A stretch of 64,000 nucleotides of DNA from Triops longicaudatus (GCA_022885665.1 JAGQDJ010000024.1:186001-250000), one strand, 5' to 3'. Positions 1 through 11,915 are shown, numbered from the stretch's first letter. The notes: generated by a model not told the origin, from the letters alone. Numbers and translations are program-made.

Positions 1-15
1 AACGTTTTTCTTTAC

Positions 16-3000
16 CTACATAACCAGGAGTACCGCATGCTGTAGCCATAATGCCGGAATCTTCCATTTTCGAGAGACCGAAGTCACTAATCATGATTTT
101 GCTATCTTCGTCAGGACTATAATATAAGAGATTCTCCGGCTAGCAGGGGAAATAAAAAAAAAACATTAACGATCGCTTCAAGAAAATCCGCAGATCACAT
201 TCAGTTTGTCTTAAAAAAAATGCCATCCTTTTACTTTTAGATCTCTGTGAACCACGCCTTGTTCGTGCATAAAATCCACAGCTTCCAGAACTTGTCGTAT
301 GAGATCTGCAGCGTCCTTTTCGGTATACGATCCTTTCTCTACAATTCTGTCGAACAATTCCCCGCCGGTCACACTAAATCGAAAAGAAAAGGAACAAAAC
401 CGGTGAGTTTCTTTTTTCTTGAATTACACACTCCGAGGTCATTCCACGTCGTCTATCAGTTATGTATTTATAATTCCTTCACGATTTAGTTCTCCCAAGA
501 TTGAAACGTTCAATAGTAGTTCAACACAACGGAAATCATTGACTTCTATTTGAACCCTTTACATTACCTTTATCGACCTTAGTGACATTTTTTATATCAT
601 AAAAGCTTTTCTCATCATCCAAGCTTTTCAAAAGACACAACAAAAAATGAACCAGATGCGGGCTAGCGTAACTTACGTGTGATCAACGTTCAAGTCAATC
701 CATAATTTCCCTATCGTTCCTTTCACTCTTTACTACAAGTGCAAAATCTTTGACTTTGCGTGTTTCCGGGCAGCTTACAGGAATGAAACGCTGGCAGATT
801 CTCTTCTTGATCTTCGATCAATACTTCCTGCCTCTTCGCTTGCTCTGATCGTATTTTTTCCTCTAGCTTTTATCTCAGTAGCGAAAGTGCAAGCAGCATT
901 TCAATTTCGATCATAGTTATCAACTACGGAAAGAAGTTGTGGCTTCTATCACATTTTCCTCGTGTTTTCTACTTCTGACAGCATATAATGCCTCGTATTG
1001 GAAAATATACAGAATCATGGCAAAGGGGGGATAACAAAAGGACTCCTGCAAAAGCGTTCCACTCCTTACAGAAGTAGATCGAAAGGCTATTACTGTCCTC
1101 AAATTAGCCCGAATGTTCATTACTAGGCTTGTTTGTCGAGTAGCTAATTGCTCTTGCTCGTTTAATCGGCGAGGACGTCAAGAAAGTACTCGAAACGTTT
1201 TATTCAGCATATAATTTAACATTCTTCGTAATACGCTTTACCAACGACTTCCATTGTGAGATAATAGTGCTTCTTAAAATAAAAATCTCCTATCTCAAGA
1301 TTTCCGACGTTTGTTTACCCGAAGTGTGCTATGTGTCGAGGCTGATGTTAAAAGCAAATGCCTCCAAATGGCTTTCGATCAGCCGTCCTACTACTCGTGG
1401 GCGTACAATACGAACACTGCATGGGTGGCTATAGAGGTCAAAGGTTAGTTAAGACTCCACGATCGATAATACTGTACATCGCGTCAGATCAGTCGGTTAA
1501 TACCTCCCCAGTCTCCTACAGAGTGGCATATGGCAGGACGTGAATTTTAAGACACATTCATTACGAGCATCAAGCAGGATATTTTTAGCAGAATTATAAT
1601 GTAATGAATACGAGCTAGACTACTTGCTGGGAGACACTGTCTGCTCAAATAGCGAAATTCCTGTTCTAGAACTGAAGGACGGGCCAGACAAGATGAGGTG
1701 AAATGTTTTTTTTTTCTTTTTCGCGTGTTTTAACTGCCACCACGACCGAATCTAGGGTTTATTAGAGGGCTCGATAACTGACTTCCCGAATTCTTATGGA
1801 AGGAAATTATCGAAAAAAAAAAAGAATTCTAATAGCCTAAATTACTGATAAAAATTTAAAAATCCGAAATTAAATGAAAATCCTTAATTTTTGGAAAAAA
1901 AACATCCAAAGTCTAGATAAAATCTTAACATCCTCTAGAAATAAATAAAAGAGCAATTTAAAGGATGAAAATGAAACCTGGACAGTTGACACCTACAACG
2001 AATTTCACGCCTGCGTTTATTAACTGTTCACGGAGATAAAATTTCTTATTCTTTTTCTTTTCACAGATATCAGTGCTTTTGCTTCATGAAAATTTACAGG
2101 ATTAACTTCGGGTTTCCGGAGACTAACTTTGTAGGGATTCAATGAATTATTCTAGGGCAAACAAAAATGTCGTCCCTCTTGACGAATAGGTCACATGCAG
2201 CTTTAAGCTGGTACTTAAGCCTGATAACCGTTGTGCTTGTGAGATGATTTAAAATTTTGCGACCACGGAAACACGAGACCAAGTACGCTAGCAAATTTAA
2301 AATATGAACGATCTCAGCTAAATAGAACTCGCAAACCAAAACACGAGTGTGCTTTAGGTTGCAATGGGCTTCGGTGTTTATTTGGCGGTGAATTTGTTTG
2401 CCCTCCACCGCAGGGGATTCCCTTAATGCGAGATAAAAAGCAAACAAATCAAGAACTATCAAGATTTATTAAAAATTACCAAAAACTGATCACCGGGTAG
2501 TTTTAGGGTTAAAAATAAGTATGAAAAAATGTGAAAAATATGAAAAATACGAAAAATAACATATGAAAACAAATTCATTGAAAATAAAAAAAAATAAACG
2601 AAATATGAATATAATACAAATGTAGAAACTATGAGTTCGCATAATACTTAATTTCAGGGGATATCGAAAGACAAGAATATCCAAATTTATCACTGAAATT
2701 TAAAAAAAAAATACGCATAGTACATACAAAGATAAAAGTATATGAAGAAAACATTTACAAACACGCGCTTGGAATTTTCATTATGCGTAACTGTGTATCT
2801 GAAACCTATTAAACATCACATAAAAAGCTCAACAAACTTACAGTTCCATCACCAAGTAGTATCGATTTTTGTCTTCAAAGGTTTCCAAGAGCCGAACGAT
2901 ATTTGGGTGGTTCAACCTGTAAAAAGAAAAAAAAAACGCATAAAAATGTTTTGCAATTAAATACAGAATAAAATGTCATAAGCTTGTTAAAAATGCTGCA

Positions 3001-5825
3001 ACAAACACTCCGAAAACATCTCCCATTAAAAAAGAAGAAAAGGATACAGGTTAAAGATAAGAATTAAATAAGATCGATCATTTTGCGCATAAACCCGCGT
3101 CAAGAATTGTGATCATGTTAAATAAAAACAACTTGCAAATTTCAACCCAGGTCATTTGACCTTTAAGAAAAAGAAAGAAGTTTACGTAAAAATAGGATTG
3201 CACAAAATAAAAGCACAATATGCATCCTAATAATGGCTTTATATAAAAACAGGCGCCTGGTACCGCATATTTAACTTCGTTCTATGCTTGATATCCCGAT
3301 TCTAACCCTTTGACGGATATGCGCAATCTTGCTATTCTAAGAGCTTACTACATTTATTTGCATTTCGGTAAAATACACACGAGTTCGAATTATGCTATTG
3401 TTGGGGTTATAAAGGAGTTGTGCTTTATGCCTCATTTGAATGCCCAGTAGCCTACAAAATCACTTTTGTGACAAAACGAAAACAGAAGTTTTACATTAGA
3501 AGGGCTCTCAATGACTCCGGTCCATGACAACCTTGCACGCCAAACAAGGAAGAGCGCAGGGTAATTTGTTCCGATTTCTGTACCAACGCGTTCTCCTCCC
3601 TCCCAGTCAGCAAAACCTAAGTCAGTAATTCTATCTGACGTTCTCTATGGTAACCAACAGAGGTACTCGGTAATACCGCCTTCTTGATGATCTCCTAGCA
3701 TGTAAAACATCTCATCCCCTTCTAAGTACCAGCATAATAGCCTGTGGATAGCGTAAAAACTACTAACTCTTGCCAAGCATTGGCCTGAATTATAAGATAT
3801 TCATAAAACCACGTCCCTGGCCCGGAACAGCCACGGCTGGCTAGAATGGTAATCATGATATCCATGGTAAGGGAACAAACACTTCGGTAATGGCCAGCCT
3901 GACATTCCTTCCGGGCTGTCCACGCCGTAATGGAGCGCAACCTAAGTCTTCGTATCCGAAATGAAAGCAACTAAAACAAGTAATTACACAACGAAGGCCA
4001 CAAAAGCCCAAGAATGCCTCGACAAAAAAAAAAAAAAAAAAAAAAAAGACCCAATCGTTCGCTACTCCTCTTAGATCCTTACCTCCGCAGGACTTTGATT
4101 TCATTTTCCAAGGAATCTTCTTTGCCTTTCAACGCTGATTTGTCAATGATCTTGACGGCGTGCAACACTCCGGGCTGTTCTTTGCTTTCTGCTAGCCGCA
4201 CTTGGGAAAACGCACCCCTGTGAGGAAGAAAAATAGTTGATAATTTTTAGACTTTATAATTTTCTTTCTAAGCACTCAAAACAACCTTAATCAAAACTGC
4301 AACAAAACATAAACTGCAATGAAACTTAATGAAAATTTCAACAAAACTTACTACGCCTAAAGTGACTAGGGTATGTTAAACCTCGTAGAATAGCCAAGGT
4401 TAGGCTTAGGATAGAGTCACTTTGGGCTACAGAAAGCGAAAGTTTAGAGCACTGGACCAAAACCGCTTTTGTGAGCAAGGTTATTTTTCTTTAGCGAAAG
4501 TGGTTAGCAGACTACACAGAGAAATGTTATCAATTATGGACCCACTGACGCTGACTATATCTCACAAAAAAACGGTTCAAGATCTTTAAGACGCTTTTCT
4601 CCTTATTGACCATTCATAACCTGTACTTAATTGAGTATTCTGCTAATATTGTCGAAAATTGACATTATTCTACACAACGTCATAAGTGACAGTTACTATG
4701 ACATACTCTGGAAAATATACAAACCGGAGCACACTTACGTAGTTTTCAACACACGCTTCTTATTTATTTTCTTTTTGTATTGCTTGCCAGTTCAGACTGA
4801 ACACACGCTTCTCTAAGACATATAATAGACTAAGGATGTCAGCTTGAGTTTTTAAGTGAGCTTATCAAGTCTTAGTTCAAACTTACACACGCTAAAAATA
4901 GATCTCTATTACATGGGTGAGTAACTTTTGGGATCAGTAATAAAAGACTTTGAAATTATCTCGTAAATCACACCAAATGAGCTGAGAAGCAAACCTTATG
5001 AGTGAAACAGTACAGATGAGTGACAATTAACGAGTCCTCCTGAGTCTATAAAAGCCCCCAGAAATTCTTCTGGGAATTAAAGTACACTCCTTAAATTTTG
5101 ACTCCCAAAACTTATAGGCAATCTTTTCCCTTAACTATTCGTCAACATTTTCACACACAATTTTTTTAATGGACCTACACTGGTCCATAATGGCCATATT
5201 TAACAGCTTGTCCGGTGAACACGGGTCTTCTTACTGTATTCTCAAGTATCCAAAATCGATTACTAATTGGGAAAGAGATTACTGGAGTATAATGATCAGT
5301 AGTTGCGGTTTCTACTATCGGCTTTCCTAAATCATTTTATCAGCAGTAGCATTCGTCATGCTCCACAAAAGAGCAGTTAGGTCTAAAACATCCGATCGAC
5401 ACTTTTACCGCAATCAAAAGGCCCGTATGTCATGCAAGCAGGCTTTTGGTGGCCACCTATATCTCCGACCACATACTCGCCATCCCTCAAAACAGAGGCC
5501 GACTCCTCATGTATAAAAACAAGCACAAAAATGGGTCACTGATATTGCGTTCTCCTAGAACTAGTTGACGAGAACCCTCGAGCCTCCGTGGGAGTTTCTA
5601 CCTTAAACAGGCAAACTTGACCTACATTGTCAGCTTCGGACTCTTTACTATTGTCCAGATGATACAACTGGCCGATAATTACTATTTCCACACCCTACGA
5701 CGTATCAAAAAGAGTAAAGTCATCATACACAATTTCGGTCACAAACTCCAATTGATATTCTGGTCCAATTACAGAATGCCCACAGGGCTCAAAGCCAAGA
5801 AATTTCCTCCCGACCAAAAAAAAAA

Positions 5826-5859
<34 letters not shown>

Positions 5860-6099
5860 AAGTGCACTAAACGGGTTACCTAATTCTTTATTTCCCCCTT
5901 GTTAGTAGTAAACAATTTTGCAAATAGGTTGTGAAGTTCACCTTGAATCGATTTAGAGGAATCAATTGTCAACTTACGTGCCCAATAAATCCTTCAGCTC
6001 ATATTTATCTTCCAGAGAAGGTCCAAGTGCTTTTTCGTCTTTCTTAGTCGTCTTTTTCAGCGTATCCTTCTCTTTCTCCTTCTTCCCAAACAACGGCAT
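16..6099 (-). CDS. CaMKI: Calcium/calmodulin-dependent protein kinase I (3' end outside window)
   Basis: Serine/threonine kinase activated by Ca2+/calmodulin. Five exons are visible: 5978-6099, 4083-4217, 2842-2916, 235-373 and 16-139. Phases match at every junction, giving 198 residues before the left edge. The start is the ATG at 6099, opening MPLFGKKEKEK, a typical invertebrate CaMKI N-terminus. Visible kinase parts are the glycine loop GTGAFSQV (40-47), the ATP-binding lysine in HAVKIID (K63), HRDLKPEN (153-160), DFG (176-178) and the activation loop ending ACGTPGYV, with T190 at the CaMKK target site. The C-lobe, autoinhibitory and calmodulin-binding segments lie beyond base 1. Introns 1-3 are 1.2-2.5 kb, long for this locus, and carry poly(A) tracts at 4024-4047 and 5816-5856. 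CaMKI is preferred over CaMKII or PNCK from the N-terminus and activation loop; this is family knowledge, not a search. Confidence 0.93.
2519..2562. repeat. Degenerate short tandem repeat (TGAAAAATA-like)
   Basis: About four imperfect copies of a 9-10 bp unit resembling tatgaaaaa occur in CaMKI intron 3. This looks like ordinary intronic AT-rich simple sequence. No other feature is recognised in the rest of that 2.5-kb intron. Confidence 0.5.
4024..4047. repeat. Poly(A) homopolymer, 24 bp
   Basis: An uninterrupted run of 24 A on the plus strand, inside CaMKI intron 2 about 36 bp past the exon-2 splice donor as transcribed (poly-U in the pre-mRNA). It could be a slippage microsatellite or the tail of an old insertion; nothing here decides between them. 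Confidence 0.9.
5816..5856. repeat. Poly(A) homopolymer, about 40 bp, with one C interruption
   Basis: Ten A, one C, then thirty A on the plus strand inside CaMKI intron 1. It directly follows an open frame of about 85 codons (see findings), so it may be a retro-insertion tail. The length may be unreliable in the assembly. Confidence 0.9.
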
Positions 6100-7065
6100 T
6101 TTGAAGAAGCGTAGAATTTTGGCAGTATTATATTGTGAGTTCTACCCTTCAGTAAGGGATTTCTAGAGAGCAAGGACGACCAAAGTTTTGGGCATCAAAA
6201 TTTCATTTTTCTTATCGTAGAATGAACAGAAACGGTTAAGATTTGGAACAACACAAGAGATCTACAGCACTGAGAAACTAACCGCCAGAAAGGTTACAGA
6301 TCTGAGTTGAATCGTAATGGAAATCGTAAGGTTATCACACCCGATATTTACGACGATTTCACAAAACAATTAATGCTAGAGCAAGTGGTAGGAAGTTGAT
6401 AGTCTAAGTACACTTTTCCAGTGAGTAAAGTCGAGTACTATTTACTTTCGACCACTGTCACACAGGCCAGCATCCACCGATAAATGCCATGGCATAATAG
6501 CGACGTGGTGTATACAGAGCCAGATGCGGAGAACGGTCAAATGCTAATACAGTATTTCGGTGTGAAAAGCGGACTTACACGCCACCTAGGAACAAGTCGT
6601 TGAAGTGTAAAGCTATGCGTTCTGCCAAAGCTGGCTAGGAAAAGAGCGATAAAATGAAGATCTACAGCATTTAATCTGCGCGACGAGCATTTTTTCTTTC
6701 AGAATCTTGAACACAGTGAGAAGCAAAAAAAAAAAAGATTTTTCATCTAAGATTGCTATGTCTTAAAAAAAAATAAATATTTGCACCTGATTTCCCCTTA
6801 TTTTTACGGTCACTTCCATTCTGCAGTTGCGAAACATGCTGTAATTTTTTTCCTTCTTCAGGACAAAACTCGAACATCCTTTGAAAGCTTTTTGGACATA
6901 AAAAGATAGAAATTAAATTGTTTCTATCGCATTATGGAATGAATGGACTTGGGCTTCATAAGGAAGGAGTGGGAGATGGGGGAACAGTGATAATCTTTTA
7001 GTCTTTGCAAATTAATTCTTAGGAAAAAAATTATGGTAAATTAAGACTCTAAAAAATCTCCATGC
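6100..7065. other. Intergenic, CaMKI upstream / UBE2N downstream
   Basis: AT-rich sequence between the CaMKI start codon and the UBE2N stop codon. It should hold the CaMKI promoter and 5' UTR and the UBE2N 3' UTR. I found no convincing coding exon, RNA gene or repeat. Confidence 0.6.
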
Positions 7066-7733
7066 CTAGTTTCCCATGGCATACATGCGAGTCCACTCTT
7101 TTGCATTACGAATGGCATCCGCTTCATTGACTTTCCACAATTCTGCAACGTCATTAGCCAGGGGATCGTCCGGATTGGGGGCACTTAATAAAGCTTGAAT
7201 AGACAGAAGTACAGTGCGAATTTGTAAGGCCGGACTCCATTTATCTGGACAACGAATGGAAAGAGATTTAACAGGCATGTGCAATAAGATTACAGAATTA
7301 CCTTTCAATATGTCTAGACAAATCCTCCCTAGTTTGTCAATATTAGGATGATAGATCTTGGTCATAAAACGCACTTTGGGTGCTGCCATGGGGTATTCTT
7401 CTGGCAAGAAAAGTTCCAGTTTGAAAACGCCACCTTCGAAAGGGGATCCTTCAGGTCCTGTTTATACACAATATAACAATTAGCGATGTGTGAGCTCTGA
7501 GGAACTTATAGTTACATACCCGCAACAACCACATGGAAATAACGAGCGTTTTGTTCATCAGGAACAGCACTAATTCCTGGCACAGGCTCTGCCATTAGCC
7601 TTTGCGTTTCCTATACCGTTATCAAATTTAGATATCGAGTAAAAACTGACTCATGCCTTCATTCGGCTTTTCTCATAAACCCAAATGAAAAGGGAGATAT
7701 TACCTTAATGATCCTCCTAGGTAGACCTGCCAT
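7066..7733 (-). CDS. UBE2N: Ubiquitin-conjugating enzyme E2 N (Ubc13)
   Basis: E2 enzyme that builds K63-linked ubiquitin chains with a UEV partner, in DNA-damage tolerance and innate signalling. Four exons: 7704-7733, 7520-7610, 7302-7457 and 7066-7244. They give 151 residues, one fewer than human UBE2N. MAGLPRRIIK opens at the ATG 7733. The HPN motif is at 77-79 and the catalytic cysteine is C87 in GRICLDILKDKWSPAL, all at the family positions. The third intron (7245-7301) is 57 bp, a multiple of three, and has no stop, so a naive reading frame runs through it and adds 19 foreign residues after CLDILK. The conserved K-D junction shows it is an intron. The gene lies about 490 bp from the ALAS stop codon on the same strand. 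Confidence 0.97.
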
Positions 7734-8220
7734 GACTGGTTCTATTTAAAAGCAAGTAAGCTGTGTAGAACAAGTTGTATACTTAAACACTTAATTTAAT
7801 TTGTCAGCCAAGACTTTTTCCAGACTTCTCATCGCAAGTGCACACATACAATCAAGCCGAGCGCCACCACGCGGACTTAGTATAACCAGTCGCATGGCAA
7901 GCTTTCAAACGAGTTATGACGTACAACGGGTATCATTTACCACATTTCGACTTCCGACGAGAAAGAAAAGCAACACAACTTAATAATTTTCAAGATGCTG
8001 TGTATTTCTAATTCTTCTACCCTCAAACTTTCCCCAAAAAAGCTGATTCATTGTTTTTAAGTATCCATTGCTTTCCCTCCCATATATATATCAGGTTTTC
8101 CAGCGAAGAGCATTATTGCCGTTTTTCCCCAGACAAGCTTGACCTCCGAGCTAGGTTGTTATTTTTAAAATCTTGGTCCATAGGACAGTTTCCTTTGTGC
8201 TTGGAAGACTGGATGAAATC
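7734..8220. other. Intergenic, UBE2N promoter / ALAS 3' UTR
   Basis: About 490 bp between the UBE2N ATG and the ALAS stop codon, both minus-strand genes. It must contain the ALAS 3' UTR and the UBE2N promoter. I see no AATAAA on the minus strand and no coding exon. Confidence 0.6.
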
Positions 8221-11200
8221 CTAAGCAGCCAAAGCTACTTGTGGACAATTGGGGACGTTGCAAGGACGCGACTGGCGTGTACGGGACTCCAGCTCATTAA
8301 AGAGCAATGGCTTCTTACAGAACGTACATTCCTATATAATAACCTTCATCAAGTCTACCTTTCACATTTTACGCGAGTATCGTTACCGGTCCGCAATTAG
8401 GCTTTCGGATGGGCAACTCGAGGCTTTTCCACACCGTCACTAGATCTTCGACAAATTGATCCATCATGGGCCGAGTGTGATGAGGAGTCGGAGCTACACG
8501 CATTTTTTCTTGTCCTCGGGGTACAGTGGGGTAGTTGATCGCTTGGACATAGTGGCCCTTTTGACGCATTAGTTCATCGGACAAACGAGTGGAACGCTCA
8601 GGATCGCCCACCTACGAACACAGAAGAACATAAGCTAGCTTAAAGCTTTTTTAAACGAAAATTAATACTTACGAAGATAGGAATAATATGAGAAGGCGTG
8701 TGCTCCACGCTGACACCTTCATCCATCAGTCTTTTTCTGAGGTAGCGTACATTATCTTGATGCTGGGCACGGAGCTGACGCCCTTCATCAGTTCTTAAGA
8801 TGCGAATGGCTTCCAAAGCTCCAGCAAGTACAGTGGGAGGCAGAGACGTGGTGAAAATAAAGCCAGCAGCATAACTGCGTACCATGTCCACAAGGTTAGC
8901 GGAGGATGCAATATATCCACCAATATTTCCGAAAGCTTTGCCTAATAAAAAGGTTCCAAGAGTTTATTTCTTTCATTCACGTAAAACGTGCCGAATGATG
9001 CTCTATATATACCTAGCGTTCCAGAAACGATATCGATTTCATCCAAAAGACCATCACGTTCGCCAATGCCTGCACCCTGCTCCCCATACAGGCCAACGGC
9101 ATGGACCTCATCAACAAACGTCAAAGCACCGGCATTATGCGACACTTGGCATAATTCATCCAAGGGACAGATAGCTCCAGTCATGGAGTGCACTGTCTCG
9201 AAGGCAGCGATTTTGGGAATGGAAGGATCTAATTGGCTGATGAGCTCTTGTAGATGGTTAGGGTCGTTGTGGCGGAAGATATGCTTTGGCACGCGGCTGT
9301 TCCTAATGCCCTGAATCATGGAAGCGTGATTTCCGGCATCGGAGAGAATGTGGCAACCTTTTGTGGAACAAAAAAACATGTTACAAAACAAATGCAACCT
9401 CCAAATCTCTTTTCTTTCTAATTTTTTAATACTATAATGAAGGTTGAAAATTACCAGGCAATGCTTGAGCCAAAGTAAAAAGAGTGGAATCATTGGCGAC
9501 GAAGCAGGAAGTAAAAACCAAGGCAGAGTCTTTGCGGTGCAAATCGGCCAATTCCGCTTCCAATGCTTCGTGAAGCATGGTGTTGCCAGAAATGTTGCGA
9601 GTTCCTCCTGCTCCAGCTCCGTACTTGTCTAACGCATCACTATAGAGAAGGAAATGTGCATTAAGAAAAGCCCATAAGTTCTCAGTAATGGAAAATACGT
9701 AACAAAAATCCTTAAAAAGTAAATGCAAACAAGTGTACAAAATGTAATAATAATAATATAAATAAATAAGACTTACTGAATGGCACGCTTAACTTGGGGA
9801 TGGGCTGACATGCCCAGGTAATCATTGGAGCACCATACGGTGATGGGGCGCTCTCCCCAAGAAAATTCGCGAGCTTGCGGGAACTGTTCCGCATTACGAA
9901 GCACACGTTTAAAAACTCGGTAGGAGTGATCCTTCTTCTTCTTGGCAATTTGCTCGTAAAAGTAGTCTTCGTAGGCGAAAAATCCTGTAGATAAAACACG
10001 TTAATCCTTTCTCTACCGACAACTAATTCGAAGTAAACTGACACAAGTTTGACTACTCTTCCTTTTCCCTTCATAGAAAAATGAGTAAGCGGAAGACAAT
10101 GGCATTAGCACTCGTAAGGGCTAAGGCACGCACATAGCTTGCAAATTTGCCCAACGATTTCTCCTGTGACTTGGCGTCCAAGAGGTATATGTGCCTGAAC
10201 GTCCCTTAGGGTGCTAATAATGCGATTTCTAGAGAACTTTGCGAGTTTGGCATGAAAATGAAATTTTCGCACCAAAATCATCCGCTGATAGGTCACGTAA
10301 ACTTGCAAAGTATCCGGGCATTTTTCTAACAGAAAACTAAATATGAAAAAAAGAAACAAATTCTTTGGAAGAACGTATGACTATTTTTAAAACAATGAAA
10401 TATAAATCGCTAAAGTCAAAAAAGTTGAATTAGAAAAGTTAGCAACTTATAACGTTAGCTTGACGGCACTTGAATGTGTACAATAATTATATTATTTTAT
10501 TGTTTAATTTTGAGTGTCAGTTTACCCCTGAATGGAAGATAGGACATAATATCACATCTGAACTATTACGTCAAATGACATGCAGTGCAGTTTAATAGTA
10601 AGCGTTAGTCCCTGCTTTATAGGTTTGAAAACAGAGCCATACCCAACAAGAAACATTTTTACATCTGTAAAAAAACACATAACCTTCTGAATAACTAAAA
10701 TAATTCAACCTTTCTTGGACGATTGGAACTTCTTGTCTGATTTTGGAGCATCCTTGGTTTCTTCTTGTTCCGGTTGGATTTCCATTGTTTTGACAGCATT
10801 GCTAGCAAGGAAAGGACACTTCGCCTTGGCTTCTGTACCTGTGGGAGGAAATAAGCGGATTGTGCCCAAGAAAATTCACCAAGCTTACTAGAAATGCCCT
10901 TCGCACTTACAAAGCCAGAGGGTGGGAAAGGGTTAGCGTGCAGGTAGTTTACGGTACTGGCGCAACGGAACGACAGTGGGAAAAGGTTGAGGAAAATGAC
11001 AATAGGGACAATAGCTTACCGTTGGGTGTAACATCAATGACATCATCTTGAAGCACTTGACTGGCTTTCTTGACCCCTTCGCCCGCCGCAATGAATGGGC
11101 ATTTCGAATCCACTGCTTGATTAAAATGTCACATAAATCCTCCCAGTTGTGCAAATTCCACCCATATTTAAGCAATAATCCCCCCTGCTGAAACTGAAGT

Positions 11201-11405
11201 GCAGGTAACCCCTAAAAACTAAAAGGTACTTGCCTACGTCACGGGTAGCTTTACGTTGCAGATCCGATTGTTGGCCCGATCCTTGGCTAGTGACCACACA
11301 ACGCGAAACGACGGGACATAGCTCGCCGTAACTCTTGTACAGCATAGAACTATACCGGCGTATGTAGGGGGATGACAAACGAGTCATAAACGGGCAAGGA
11401 GCCAT
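8221..11405 (-). CDS. ALAS: 5-aminolevulinate synthase, mitochondrial
   Basis: PLP enzyme of the mitochondrial matrix that condenses glycine and succinyl-CoA, the first and rate-limiting step of heme synthesis. Nine coding exons: 11234-11405, 11020-11112, 10710-10838, 9777-9984, 9455-9639, 9013-9357, 8673-8941, 8387-8611 and 8221-8331. They give 578 residues in continuous phase. The N-terminus is basic and presequence-like and carries four Cys-Pro dipeptides (C4, C30, C62, C96), the heme-regulatory motif type. Core motifs: FVDEVHAVGLYG, SGTLGKAFG with the PLP lysine K379, and YVQAINYPTVPRG. The last exon encodes ECTFCKKPLLFNEL, matching the conserved metazoan C-terminal extension. Intron 1 appears to be GC-AG. 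The intron 3 donor (GTTGAA) is weak. The start codon follows a consensus acceptor (TTTTGCAG), implying a 5' UTR intron. Confidence 0.95.
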
Positions 11406-11890
11406 GATTGTTATCTGCAAAATTTAATCCGGAAATCAGTGAAATTGGGAGAAAAAATCAGCGTGCCAGGTTTCCTGGTTGGAGCTCGCTGAGAGACAAG
11501 GGATAACTGCTACACGATCACTCACTTGCAGGGGGTTAGAAAGAAAAGGTTTAGAGGACAAATCGTGATCGTGACTCAACCAGACTTTCACCCAACCAAG
11601 TTTCGAAAAAGTAGCACACAAACATTCTAGGTCCCATGGGCGGTAACTCCCATAGGCAATAACCAAGGTTTTGCCACCGTACTGTTTTTCTAACTAGTTT
11701 TCATAGCTAATGGGCTTTCGAACTATAACAGTATTGGAAAAACATCTAGAAATTACCTGAATAAGAAACTGCAGATCAAGATAAGAAACGGCGAGAAAAT
11801 GAAGTTTGTTGAGTGGACACTGCCACTGCTTTCACAAGAAGCTTCTCTAAAACAAGAGAATTCTATCAAATCATCGCCGTCAGCATTCTG
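11406..11890 (-). promoter_or_regulatory. ALAS 5' UTR region with predicted UTR intron
   Basis: Upstream of the ALAS ATG the minus strand has a consensus acceptor TTTTGCAG (AG at about 11415-11414). A good donor CAG|GTAATT has its GT at 11756-11755. This implies a UTR intron of about 340 bp and a first, non-coding exon of about 130 nt. The first exon would begin 25-35 nt downstream of the TATA box at 11916-11923 and would contain the candidate iron-responsive element. This is inference from splice and promoter consensus only. Confidence 0.55.
11812..11828 (-). promoter_or_regulatory. Candidate iron-responsive element (IRE) in the ALAS 5' UTR
   Basis: On the minus strand the order is an unpaired C (11828), a perfect 5-bp stem AGTGG/CCACT (11823-11827 with 11812-11816), and the hexaloop CAGTGT (11817-11822). 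This is the canonical C-bulge, 5-bp stem, CAGUGN architecture bound by iron regulatory proteins. It lies about 60 nt from the predicted cap site, where IREs block translation. The lower stem is weak: one G-C pair flanks the bulge, and a 4-bp UUGU/ACAA helix is possible after an asymmetric internal loop. Vertebrate ALAS2 carries a 5' UTR IRE. Confidence 0.55.
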
Positions 11891-11915
11891 GAAAGCAAAG
11901 TGCTTTTAAAGCACG

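Noticed and set aside
2139..2462. 107-residue minus-strand frame in CaMKI intron 3
   Set aside because: No homology recognised, no splice phase linking it to CaMKI; transposon origin considered but unsupported.
7066..7407. Single continuous 113-residue reading frame for the 3' half of UBE2N
   Set aside because: It translates the 57-bp intron 7245-7301. Removing it restores the conserved K-D junction after CLDILK.
8369..8386. ALAS stop codon at 8369
   Set aside because: It lies inside a 55-bp intron. The conserved C-terminal CxFC motif is recovered in the next exon ending at 8221.
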